From NCBI GenBank assembly GCA_025936205.1, contig JAICTU010000204.1:1-15080 (forward strand): 15,080 nt of DNA, read 5' to 3'. The translations under genes were made by a program, and so were the position numbers. The DNA is from Polyangiaceae bacterium. GTDB taxonomy: Bacteria > Myxococcota > Polyangia > Polyangiales > Polyangiaceae. The notes beneath the pieces were generated by a model. The model did not search any database and was not told where the DNA came from. It saw only the letters and a list, made by a program, of their open reading frames with translations. This document shows, in pieces, positions 6,936 through 13,173 of this stretch (position 1 is its first letter; each line of letters opens with the position of its first letter).

Positions 6936-7402
6936 TGGCTGCCTGGTTGCGATGTACGGGGCTGCTGCTCGCGTTGGCTGCGGGCTGCACCCCGATGACC
7001 TTCTCCAACGAGCAGAGCGTCGACTTCGGCGCCTATCCGAGCGTCAGCGTCGAAATGGGTGGCCCGGACGGCTCGGAACGTCAGCGCAAATACCTGGTGA
7101 ACGAGCTGAGCGCGCACTCGGGCTTCTGGTACGTGGCGGCCGACAGCCGCGACCCCGCCAGCGCCCAGCTGGCGGTGGACCTGGAGGTCCGCCTCGAGGA
7201 CCCCCCGATCGTTCTGCTCGGCTCCGAAGATGATTCGGAGATCACGTACTCCGCCGACGTGCACTATCAGCTGTTCGCCGCCGATGGCCACCTGATCGAC
7301 TCGGGCGCGGACTCGGTGGAAGACGAGCTGACCTCGTTCGACGCGGCCGAATCCGCCCTCGATCAGGTCGTGCTGCACTACCTGCCGTCATACCGGCTCT
7401 GA
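6935..7402 (+). CDS. Small lipoprotein paired with the barrel-like protein
   Basis: A 155-residue lipoprotein with a clear signal and lipobox, LAAGC, making Cys18 the lipid-carrying residue. The mature protein starts TPMTFSNEQSVDFGAYPSV and contains a basic stretch (SERQRKYLVNEL), a middle with alternating residues (AQLAVDLEVRL) and an acidic half (GSEDDSEITYSADVHYQLF, SVEDELTSFDAAES). The opening DFGAYPSVSV followed by a short helix and a beta segment recalls small DUF4136-like lipoproteins, but this is only a resemblance. The start is ATG 6935, with GGAGG at 6922-6926 eight bases upstream; it overlaps the previous stop by one base. Pairing with a barrel-like protein suggests joint action at the outer membrane. 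It ends in a hairpin shared with the convergent hydrolase gene. Confidence 0.85.
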   Translation: MAAWLRCTGLLLALAAGCTPMTFSNEQSVDFGAYPSVSVEMGGPDGSERQRKYLVNELSAHSGFWYVAADSRDPASAQLAVDLEVRLEDPPIVLLGSEDDSEITYSADVHYQLFAADGHLIDSGADSVEDELTSFDAAESALDQVVLHYLPSYRL

Positions 7403-7446
7403 GCGTTGCAGCGCACCCGTGAGCAGGAACGTGGGCTGCAATGCTC
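7401..7446. terminator. Twelve-base-pair hairpin between convergent genes
   Basis: GAGCGTTGCAGC (7401-7412) pairs with GCTGCAATGCTC (7435-7446), 12 pairs with one G-U, around a 22-base loop. The first arm begins inside the TGA of the lipoprotein gene and the second ends 10 bases before the stop of the opposing hydrolase gene. Its position fits a bidirectional terminator; no T-run is present. Confidence 0.55.
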
Positions 7447-7456
7447 GAGCGGGGCG

Positions 7457-8608
7457 TCAGCTCAGGTGGTCGCCGAACCAGGCGAGCACGCGCGTCCAGG
7501 CGTCTGCCGCAGCCGCCGCGTTGTAGGCCATGCCGGTGTCGTTGAAGAAGGCGTGGTTGGCGTTGGGCTCCACCACCATCTCGTGCGTCAGCCCCGCAGC
7601 GGTCAGCGCCGCCTCCGCCTGCGGCTGCGTGCCCGTGACGCGCGCGTCGAGCGCGCCGTAGAACGCGAGCACGGCTGCGTTCGAGCCCGTGAAGTCGACA
7701 TTGCCGGTTGGGAAAGGGCCGTAGAACGGAGCCACGGCCGCCAGGCGAGGATCTTTGGTCGCCAGCAGCTGCCACATCATGCCTCCACCGAAACAGAAGC
7801 CCACCGCGCCGATCTTCGCGCCCGGAGCGCGGCGCTGCAGCTCGTCGAGGCACGCCTGCATGTCCGCGACGAAGCGCGTCGTGGGGACCTGACCCAACGC
7901 CGACGTGGCTTTGTTGGGGTCGCCGCCCGATGCCGAGGCCGTGCCACCCTCCTCGGAGAGCAGGTCGAGCCCGATCGCCGTGAAGCCGGCGGCGGCGAAG
8001 CGACCCACCACCGTGCGGATGTGATCGTTCAGGCCGCGGTTCTCGTGGATCACCAGCACGGCGCCGCGCGGCGCCCCTGCTGGGGCTGCAAACGCGCCCT
8101 GCAAAGGGCCGTTCGGGCCATTGAAGGTGATCGCCTCGGTGGGCAGACCCATGCCCACACCGGAGATCGCTGCGGGATCGCCGGGTGGCGCCGCCGGCGC
8201 CGGATTGGCCGCGGGTGGGGGCATCATGCCCATGGCGGGCGGCGTACCAGCTGCCGGCATCGCCGATGGCGCTGCCACCATCGGGTTCGGGTTGCCCTCG
8301 TCATTGGCTGAACCCATCGGAGTGGGCGAGGGCGTCGCGGCAGACGTGCCCATCGACGCAGTGTCGTTCGGCAGCGCGCCGCTGTTGCCAGCTGTCGCCG
8401 GCGCGCCGTTGGTCGGTTCGTTGGAGGCGACGTTTTGCGCAGGCGTGTTGTCGCCATCGCCGCCACACGCCGCCGCGAGCAGCGACAACGCGACGGCCGC
8501 GCTCACACCCAGCACGCGCAGGCGCTGCAGCGCTTCCGTGCGGCTGATGTAGCCATGACCGCAGTCCTCCGCGATCTCCTCGGCGAAATACATCTGGTAC
8601 TCGTTCAT
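7457..8608 (-). CDS. Exported dienelactone-hydrolase-family lipoprotein
   Basis: A 383-residue protein with three parts. Residues 1-33 are a polar, acidic leader (MNEYQMYFAEEIAEDCGHGY...). A hydrophobic segment then ends in LLAAAC, so Cys48 is a likely lipidation site. About 100 residues of disordered linker follow, rich in Ala, Pro, Asn and Met (~50-150). Residues ~155-383 are an alpha/beta-hydrolase of the dienelactone hydrolase (carboxymethylenebutenolidase) family: HENRG (E189), nucleophile Cys272 in GFCFGGG, Asp321 in YGALDARV and His352 in NHAFFND, the full Cys-Asp-His triad. The substrate is unknown; the family also contains other hydrolases. The start ATG 8608 lacks a ribosome site and has GATAGA about 14 bases upstream. 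It lies 69 bases after pit on the same strand, so cotranscription is possible but functional linkage to phosphate is not obvious. Confidence 0.92.
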   Translation of the reverse strand: MNEYQMYFAEEIAEDCGHGYISRTEALQRLRVLGVSAAVALSLLAAACGGDGDNTPAQNVASNEPTNGAPATAGNSGALPNDTASMGTSAATPSPTPMGSANDEGNPNPMVAAPSAMPAAGTPPAMGMMPPPAANPAPAAPPGDPAAISGVGMGLPTEAITFNGPNGPLQGAFAAPAGAPRGAVLVIHENRGLNDHIRTVVGRFAAAGFTAIGLDLLSEEGGTASASGGDPNKATSALGQVPTTRFVADMQACLDELQRRAPGAKIGAVGFCFGGGMMWQLLATKDPRLAAVAPFYGPFPTGNVDFTGSNAAVLAFYGALDARVTGTQPQAEAALTAAGLTHEMVVEPNANHAFFNDTGMAYNAAAAADAWTRVLAWFGDHLS

Positions 8609-8616
8609 GCCGCGAG

Positions 8617-8622
8617 TCTATC
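8617..8622 (-). promoter_or_regulatory. Weak -10-like element before the hydrolase gene
   Basis: GATAGA on the minus strand, starting 14 bases before the ATG at 8608, followed by CTCGCGGC with no ribosome site. The bases resemble those before the gene at 1701 (ATAGA, then a C-rich run, then ATG). It would give the hydrolase gene its own near-leaderless start apart from the pit transcript. Confidence 0.25.
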
Positions 8623-8677
8623 CAGAGGCCGAGGCGAGGTCACTCACTCCAAAGCTGAAGGAGGATTGCACCCAGGT

Positions 8678-9685
8678 TCAAACCGGGACGCCAACCGCAC
8701 GCAATATCACGAAGGTAATGGCACTGATCAGCGCGGCGCCGGGCACGGTGAACACCCAGGCCCAGACGACCCTGCCCGCGACGCCCCAGCGCACCGCCGA
8801 CAGCTTGCGCACCGTGCCCACGCCGACGATCGCGCCGGTGATGGTGTGCGTCGTGGAGACGGGAATACCGAATACGGTGACGCCGAGCAGGGTGATGGCG
8901 CCGGCCGTTTCGGCACAGCAGCCCCCGACCGGTTCGAGCTTGGTGATCTTCATGCCCATCGTCTTCACGATGCGCCAGCCGCCGCTCAGCGTGCCGAGGC
9001 CCATCGCCGCCTGGCAGCCGATCACCACCCAGAACGGCACGTGCTGCGTCATGCCCACGGACGCCGGAGCCAGCTGATGGTTCGCGATCAGCGCTGCCAC
9101 GATGATGCCCATCGTCTTCTGCGCGTCGTTGCCGCCGTGACCGAGTGAATAGAGCGCGGCCGACAGCAGCTGCAGCCGGCGCGACACGCGATCCACGGCG
9201 CGGTGCGGGCGCGAGCCGAACAGGATCGTGACCAGCTTCATCAGACAGAAGCCGAGCACGCTGCCGAGCAGCGGCGCCACCAGGATGAACAACGCGGTCT
9301 TGCCGAAGAAGGGCAGATCGAGCGCGCTCGGCCCGGCCTTGACCAGCGCGGCTCCCGCGAGGCCGCCGAGCAGCGCGTGCGAGGAGGAAGTGGGTAGGCC
9401 CCACCACCAGGTGAGCAGGTCCCAGACCACGGCTCCGGCCAGGCCGGCAGCGACCAGGCCCAGCGTGACGACGCCCGGCGCCACGCCCTTGGCGATGTTG
9501 CTCGCCACGTGCGTGTCGAAGATCAGGAACGCCAGGAAGTTGAAGGCCGCCGCCCACAGCACAGCCGTGTTGGGCGAGAGCACACGCGTGGAGACCACGG
9601 TGGCGATGCTGTTCGCTGCGTCGTGAAAGCCGTTGATGAAGTCGAAGAGCAGCGCCAGCGTGACGATCAGGACGAGACCGGTCAT
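8678..9685 (-). CDS. pit: PiT-family inorganic phosphate transporter
   Basis: A 335-residue inner-membrane symporter for inorganic phosphate (or metal phosphate), of the compact bacterial PiT size; E. coli PitA is near 500. The two inverted PiT half-motifs are present: GFHDAANSIATVVSTR (19-34) and GHGGNDAQKTMG (182-193) with PVSTTHTITGAIVG (275-288); LPTSSSHALLGGL (98-110) is the matching segment in the first half. About ten hydrophobic helices are visible, with the only long polar loop near 158-172 (SRPHRAVDRVSRRLQ). The ATG overlaps the upstream DUF47 stop as ATGA, so the two are translationally coupled and are known partners. A small bulged hairpin, CCCAGGT-TCAA-ACCGGG, straddles the stop at 8671-8686 and might reduce readthrough into the hydrolase gene. 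Confidence 0.96.
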   Translation of the reverse strand: MTGLVLIVTLALLFDFINGFHDAANSIATVVSTRVLSPNTAVLWAAAFNFLAFLIFDTHVASNIAKGVAPGVVTLGLVAAGLAGAVVWDLLTWWWGLPTSSSHALLGGLAGAALVKAGPSALDLPFFGKTALFILVAPLLGSVLGFCLMKLVTILFGSRPHRAVDRVSRRLQLLSAALYSLGHGGNDAQKTMGIIVAALIANHQLAPASVGMTQHVPFWVVIGCQAAMGLGTLSGGWRIVKTMGMKITKLEPVGGCCAETAGAITLLGVTVFGIPVSTTHTITGAIVGVGTVRKLSAVRWGVAGRVVWAWVFTVPGAALISAITFVILRAVGVPV

Positions 9686-10371
9686 GCGTACTCGAGCACG
9701 ACGCCCTCGAGCACGTTGGCGACGTCCTCACAGCGGTCGGTAGCGGACTCCAGCCCGTCCAGGATGTCGCGCCATTTCATCACCATCAGCGGATCGTTGC
9801 CGGGCTTGAACAGATCCGCCATCGCGCGGCGATGCACGCTGTCGGCGGCGTTCTCCAGCCGGTTGACCTCGACACACAGCTCCAGCAGCTCCGGCGCCCG
9901 CGACATGGTATTGAGCAGCCCGACCGCCTTCGCCAGCGTGTTGCACGACTCGACCAGCAGTGTGGAGAGCTCGACCGCCTCCGGGGGCGCCACCACCACG
10001 TGGTACAGAATGATGCGCTCCGCTGCGGCCTCGATCAGGTCCAGCACGTCATCCATGCGCGTGATCAGGCTGTGGATATCGTCGCGGTCGAAGGGCGTGA
10101 TCCAGTTCTCGTGCAGACGCTTGATGGTCTCGTGCGTGATGCTGTCCGCGGACGTCTCCGCGTCCTTGATCTTCACGTACAGTTGCCGCGCCACCTCATC
10201 GACCGGGGCATCCGCTTCCGGCGCGCGATAGGCCTCGGCTGCGCCACCGTTGCCGACCTCGAGTCGGCCCATCATTTCCACCAACATGCGCGCCGCCTCG
10301 ACGCTGCGCTGCGCATGCCGGGAGAAAGCATCGAAAAATGCCGCGTCCCGCTTCTTTCCGGAGCCGAACAT
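9682..10371 (-). CDS. DUF47 family PhoU-like protein, partner of the PiT transporter
   Basis: A 229-residue all-helical cytoplasmic protein of the DUF47/PhoU-like family (TIGR00153-type), which is regularly encoded next to pit and thought to regulate it. Visible features are KIKDAETSADSITHETIKRLHENWITPFDRDDIHSLITRMDDVLDLIEAAAERI and a second half-repeat, EVNRLENAADSVHRRAMADLF, then MKWRDILDGLESATDRCEDVANVLEGVV. Both halves carry the E-x-x-AD / D-x-x-x-D acidic signatures that bind metal in PhoU folds. The start is ATG 10371, with a weak AAGG eight bases upstream. It overlaps pit by four bases. A GGACC/GGTCC inverted repeat and a possible promoter lie immediately upstream, after the terminator of the VOC gene, so this is the first gene of the phosphate unit. 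Confidence 0.94.
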   Translation of the reverse strand: MFGSGKKRDAAFFDAFSRHAQRSVEAARMLVEMMGRLEVGNGGAAEAYRAPEADAPVDEVARQLYVKIKDAETSADSITHETIKRLHENWITPFDRDDIHSLITRMDDVLDLIEAAAERIILYHVVVAPPEAVELSTLLVESCNTLAKAVGLLNTMSRAPELLELCVEVNRLENAADSVHRRAMADLFKPGNDPLMVMKWRDILDGLESATDRCEDVANVLEGVVLEYA

Positions 10372-10376
10372 GGCGC

Positions 10377-10391
10377 GGACCTTAATGGTCC
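10377..10391. promoter_or_regulatory. Small inverted repeat before the DUF47-pit unit
   Basis: GGACC-TTAAT-GGTCC, five-base arms around five A/T bases, ending six bases upstream of the DUF47 start. It could be an operator or a short 5' hairpin overlapping the ribosome site. It does not match a PhoB box as I know it. Confidence 0.3.
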
Positions 10392-10392
10392 C

Positions 10393-10421
10393 ATCTGCAG
10401 AGGGGAAGTGTGACTTTCCAA
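10393..10421 (-). promoter_or_regulatory. Possible sigma70 promoter of the DUF47-pit unit
   Basis: On the minus strand TTGGAA (10421-10416) and GCAGAT (10398-10393) are 17 bases apart, matching four and three of six consensus bases. Position is right (downstream of the VOC terminator, ~22 bases before the start codon), but the -10 is poor. Confidence 0.25.
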
Positions 10422-10439
10422 TGGCGCTCTTCGCGCCCC

Positions 10440-10469
10440 AAAAAACTCGAGTCCGCCAAAAACTCGAGT
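10440..10469 (-). terminator. Intrinsic terminator of the VOC gene, made of a doubled palindrome
   Basis: Read on the minus strand: ACTCGAGT (10469-10462), a nine-base loop TTTTGGCGG, ACTCGAGT again (10452-10445), then TTTTT (10444-10440). Because ACTCGAGT is self-complementary, the two direct copies pair perfectly (eight pairs, extendable by G-U pairs) and are followed by a U-run. The stem starts at the last base of the VOC stop codon. This is the clearest intrinsic terminator in the window and separates the VOC gene from the phosphate unit. Confidence 0.8.
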
Positions 10470-10876
10470 CAGCGAGGCGTGCGTTCGACGCCCAGGCGGC
10501 GGGCCTCTGCGAGCGGGAAATCCACGTGGATGTGATTTCCGTCCGGATCGTTCACGTTGATCTGACAGATCGCGAAATCGTCGACGATACCGACCCGGTA
10601 CGGCACGTCCAGGCGTTTCAGCCGTGCAAGAAACCCCTCGAGGTCTTCCGCGGCAAAGGCGAAATGTTGCAGCCTCAGGTCCCCCTTCGTCGGTTCGAGC
10701 TGCGCGCGCTCGACTAGGTGCACCGCGGGCAGGGCCTCGCAGTACATCCACGCCCCACCAAACGAAAAGTTGGGCCTGGGGCCCGGGGGCATGCCCAGCA
10801 CGTCGGTGTAGAACGCCTTCATGCGCTCCAGCTGGGTGGTGCAGACATTGATGTGATCGAGGCGCTTGAGGCCCAT
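10469..10876 (-). CDS. VOC superfamily (glyoxalase/bleomycin-resistance fold) protein
   Basis: A 135-residue single-domain VOC protein of the glyoxalase/dioxygenase/antibiotic-resistance superfamily; such proteins usually form dimers with a metal site. The pattern is typical: LDHINVCTTQLERMKAFYTDVLGM at the start, LQHFAFAAEDLEGFLARL in the second beta-alpha unit, and INVNDPDGNHIHVDF at the end. The likely metal ligands are His8, His71 and the position of H117; the last is normally glutamate (GNxIEL), so the site may be a three-histidine variant. The start is ATG 10876, without a ribosome site but with TATGGT beginning 17 bases before it. It is divergent from the FliO-like gene and ends in a strong terminator. 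The substrate cannot be inferred. Confidence 0.9.
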   Translation of the reverse strand: MGLKRLDHINVCTTQLERMKAFYTDVLGMPPGPRPNFSFGGAWMYCEALPAVHLVERAQLEPTKGDLRLQHFAFAAEDLEGFLARLKRLDVPYRVGIVDDFAICQINVNDPDGNHIHVDFPLAEARRLGVERTPR

Positions 10877-10887
10877 GCCCGACCAAT

Positions 10888-10893
10888 ACCATA
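10888..10893 (-). promoter_or_regulatory. -10-like element before the VOC gene
   Basis: TATGGT on the minus strand (four of six), first T 17 bases before the ATG, with no ribosome site between. The geometry is the same as for the IMPase gene. No -35 match seen. Confidence 0.3.
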
Positions 10894-10942
10894 CCTCTAG
10901 CCCCGCCCGGCACCTGCACGGACGAAGAGGTCGCTTTCCGCA

Positions 10943-11302
10943 GTGTGCGCGAGTACCGTCCGCGCCGTGACCTCCGCGCTGAGCACCTATTTGCTGGAAA
11001 GCGCGCTTGTACTCGCGGCGGTGCTGGGCCTCGCCGGGTTCGTCTCGTTTCTGGCGCGGCGCGCCGGGGTGGCCCGCGGGGCGAGCTCGCTGGAGCTGCT
11101 CGCGCGCCTGCCGCTGGAGGCGCGGCGTTCCGTGTACGTGGTACGGGTGCTCGATCAGGTCCTGATCCTCGGCGCCAGCGAGACGGGCCTCGCCAAGCTG
11201 GGCGAGCTGCCTCCGGGCGCCGTCAGCGAGTTCCGCAAGGCGCCGGCCGCATCCAGCTGGGGAGCGCTGCTTTCCGCACGGTTTGGCAAAGGGGACCCGT
11301 GA
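10943..11302 (+). CDS. fliO: FliO-like protein of the type III/flagellar export apparatus
   Basis: A 119-residue protein with the FliO plan: one transmembrane helix near residues 16-38 (YLLESALVLAAVLGLAGFVSFLA), then a short cytoplasmic domain with the characteristic segment LLARLPLEARRSVYVVRVLDQVLILG (53-78), comparable to the RLPLG.RRSLYLVEV..R.LLLGVT pattern of FliO. FliO assists assembly of FliP into the export gate. The start is the GTG at 10943, with GAAGAGG about 12 bases upstream; a GTG at 10967 would also keep the helix. Its stop overlaps the GTG of the SctR/FliP-like gene, so the two are coupled, which independently supports the call. There are no other flagellar genes in the window. 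Family assignment is by pattern and fairly confident. Confidence 0.82.
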   Translation: MCASTVRAVTSALSTYLLESALVLAAVLGLAGFVSFLARRAGVARGASSLELLARLPLEARRSVYVVRVLDQVLILGASETGLAKLGELPPGAVSEFRKAPAASSWGALLSARFGKGDP

Positions 11303-11955
11303 ACGCCGACGTGATGGGGCGACCGCTCGCCACGGTGCTGGTGCTGGCGCTGGTGGGGCTCTTGCCCTTTGCCTTCATGGCGCTCACCTCGTTCGTCAAG
11401 ATCGCGACCGTGCTCTCGATCGTGCGGGGCGCGATCGGCGCGCAGAGCGTGCCCTCGGGCACGGTGGTGCTGGCGCTCAGCGCGGCGCTCACGCTGATCG
11501 CGATGGCGCCGGTCGGCACCAAGGTCGCCGAGCGCTTGCAGCCTCTGCTCGGGCGTTCCTTGTCGGATCCGAGCGAGCTCATCACAAATACGGTCGACGC
11601 GGTACGTGAGCCGCTGCGCGGGTTTCTCGCCAGTAACTCGTCCGCAAAGGAGCGCGAGCGCTTCGTCAATCTGGCCCGGAAGAAGGCTGGCGGCGCCAGC
11701 GTCGGCGACAGCGACTTCATGGTGATCGTGCCGGCATTCCTGGTGACGGAGCTGCTGGAAGCGTTCGCTCTGGGCTTCGCCATCTACTTGCCGTTTCTCG
11801 TGATCGATCTGGTGGTGGCGAACGTGCTGCTGGGCCTCGGCATGCAGACCTTGAACCCCAATCAAATCAGCCTGCCCTTCAAGCTCTTGCTGTTCGTGGC
11901 GGCAGACGGCTGGGGGCTGCTCGCCGAGTCGCTGGTGACCGGCTACACCAGCTGA
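11299..11955 (+). CDS. sctR: SctR/FliP family export-gate protein of type III secretion
   Basis: An inner-membrane core protein of the type III export gate; SctR/FliP forms a helical complex with SctS/FliQ and SctT/FliR through which substrates pass. The 218-residue product carries the family landmarks: TSFVKIATVLSIVRGAIGAQ (30-49), the first signature VPAFLVTELLEAFALGF (144-160), YLPFLVIDLVVANVLLGLGM (163-182), and LNPNQISLPFKLLLFVAADGW (185-205). It lacks the cleaved N-terminal signal of FliP, which is more SctR-like, yet its neighbour is FliO-like. The usual basic or glutamine residue after AF in the signature is alanine here. The start is GTG 11299 with AGGGG four bases upstream, overlapping the previous stop by four bases. 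No SctS, SctT or SctU follows; 180 bases later an unrelated ABC gene begins. Confidence 0.93.
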   Translation: MNADVMGRPLATVLVLALVGLLPFAFMALTSFVKIATVLSIVRGAIGAQSVPSGTVVLALSAALTLIAMAPVGTKVAERLQPLLGRSLSDPSELITNTVDAVREPLRGFLASNSSAKERERFVNLARKKAGGASVGDSDFMVIVPAFLVTELLEAFALGFAIYLPFLVIDLVVANVLLGLGMQTLNPNQISLPFKLLLFVAADGWGLLAESLVTGYTS

Positions 11956-11981
11956 CGCCCGGAACGGATACGGCGCGGATC

Positions 11982-12020
11982 CCCGGACTCTTTTTTGCGC
12001 ACGAATCGGGGAATAATTCG
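11982..12020 (+). other. T-run and weak hairpins after sctR
   Basis: A run of six T lies at 11991-11996. A TCCCCG/CGGGGA stem spans it, and CGAAT-ATTCG pairs at 12002-12020. The T-run is in the loop and not after a stem, so this is at best an imperfect terminator between sctR and the ABC unit. Confidence 0.25.
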
Positions 12021-12035
12021 CCTCGAGCCTAGTTA

Positions 12036-12063
12036 TTGACAGGCGACCGACCCCCGGTAGGAT
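12036..12063 (+). promoter_or_regulatory. Sigma70-type promoter of the ABC transporter unit
   Basis: A perfect TTGACA at 12036-12041 and TAGGAT at 12058-12063 (four of six, with the key A2 and T6) are separated by 16 bases. The predicted start of transcription near 12070 leaves a leader of about 67 bases before the ATPase ATG. It is the best housekeeping promoter match in the window and shows that the ABC genes need not depend on readthrough from sctR. Confidence 0.7.
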
Positions 12064-12120
12064 GCCGCGCGCCTGGTCCCAGCTCACAGAGCAGCCAATC
12101 GCAGCCAACAGAGCCAAATC

Positions 12121-12144
12121 ATGAGTGGAGTTCGCAATGTCTGA
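12121..12144 (+). other. Possible seven-codon leader ORF overlapping the ATPase start
   Basis: ATG at 12121 opens MSGVRNV and stops with the TGA at 12142-12144, overlapping the ATPase start (12137) in another frame. Its own ribosome site is not evident (CCAAATC precedes it), while the GGAG inside it serves the ATPase. Probably chance, but its placement would allow coupling. Confidence 0.2.
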
Positions 12145-13171
12145 TGTGATGATCAGCACCAGCGCCCTGACCAAACGCTTCGGGGACGTACAGGCGCTCG
12201 ATCAGGTGGAATTCGAGGTCCACAAGGGGGAGGTCGTGGGCTTCCTCGGTCCCAACGGGGCCGGCAAGTCGACCACGATGCGCATCCTGACGTGCTTCAT
12301 TTCCCCGAGCTCGGGCTCGGCGACGGTGCACGGCTTTGACGTGTTTGATAACCCGCTCGAGGTCCGGCGCAAGATCGGCTATCTGCCCCAGCGCGCTCCG
12401 CTTTATCCGGAAATGAACGTCTGGGAGTACCTGGAGTTCACTTCGCAGGTGCGCGGGCTCGACTCCGGCACGTTCCATTCGCGGCTCAAGAAGGTCGTGG
12501 AGGTCTGCGGCCTGGCGCAGGTGCTGGGCAAGGATATCGGCACGCTCTCGCACGGTTACCGGCAGCGCGTCGGGCTCGGCCAGGCGCTGATGCACGATCC
12601 GCCGATCCTGATCCTGGACGAGCCCACGAGCGATCTCGATCCCAACGAGAAGGCGGAGGTGATCCGGTACATCCAGGAGATCGGTAAAGACCGCACCATC
12701 CTGCTCTCGACGCACAATCTGGCCGAGGTCGAGCAGGCCTGCGCCCGCGCCATCATCGTCAGCAAGGGCCGCGTGGTGGCGGATGGCAATCTAGAGGACA
12801 TCCGCTCGCGCGCGGGCTCGGTGCGCTACTTTGCCGGCTTTTCCAGCAACAACAACGGGACGCCCGCTCCCAGCAAGCAGGCCGCGCGCGACGCGCTGGC
12901 CGCGCTGCGGGGCGCCCAGCGCGTCACGGAGAGCCCGACGGAAGAGGGCCTGCACCGCTTCGAGATCGCGGGCGCCAAAGAGGGCGACCTGCGGCCGGAG
13001 ATTTTCAAGCTAGCAGTGAGCAAGGGCTGGACCTTGCTCGAGCTGCGGCGCGATGCACAGAGCCTCGACAGTGTGTTCCGGGATCTGACCCGGGGTGACG
13101 AAAAGCTGGACCGCGGCGCGGGCTGGTCCGACGGGTCCGAGTCCTCCGCGTCGAGCGTCCAAGGAGTGTAG
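12137..13171 (+). CDS. ABC transporter ATP-binding protein (GldA/NosF-like)
   Basis: The ATPase of an ABC-2-type transporter, 344 residues, acting at the inner membrane with the permease encoded next. All nucleotide-site motifs are intact: Walker A GPNGAGKST (38-46), Q-loop Gln85 in YLPQRAPLY, signature LSHGYRQRVGL (137-147), Walker B ILILDEP (157-163) with Glu162, D-loop reading SDLDP instead of the common SGLDP, and H-loop His193 in STHNLAEVEQ. Residues ~220-344 are a C-terminal extension with an alpha/beta domain typical of the GldA/NosF group. The start is ATG 12137 with GGAG six bases upstream; a GTG at 12125 is open but less likely. The TAG overlaps or abuts the permease start. With the permease and a Gldg-family protein it forms a three-gene unit behind its own promoter. 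The cargo is not known. Confidence 0.95.
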   Translation: MSDVMISTSALTKRFGDVQALDQVEFEVHKGEVVGFLGPNGAGKSTTMRILTCFISPSSGSATVHGFDVFDNPLEVRRKIGYLPQRAPLYPEMNVWEYLEFTSQVRGLDSGTFHSRLKKVVEVCGLAQVLGKDIGTLSHGYRQRVGLGQALMHDPPILILDEPTSDLDPNEKAEVIRYIQEIGKDRTILLSTHNLAEVEQACARAIIVSKGRVVADGNLEDIRSRAGSVRYFAGFSSNNNGTPAPSKQAARDALAALRGAQRVTESPTEEGLHRFEIAGAKEGDLRPEIFKLAVSKGWTLLELRRDAQSLDSVFRDLTRGDEKLDRGAGWSDGSESSASSVQGV

Positions 13172-13173
13172 TG

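Noticed and set aside
7406..8311. 301-residue plus-strand frame opposite the hydrolase gene
   Set aside because: The minus strand carries a complete catalytic triad and family motifs; this frame is Arg/Gly/His-rich with no domain.
10372..10468. PhoB box upstream of the DUF47-pit unit
   Set aside because: I looked for two CTGTCA-like half-sites 11 bases apart and found none; only a single GTCACA-like stretch is present.
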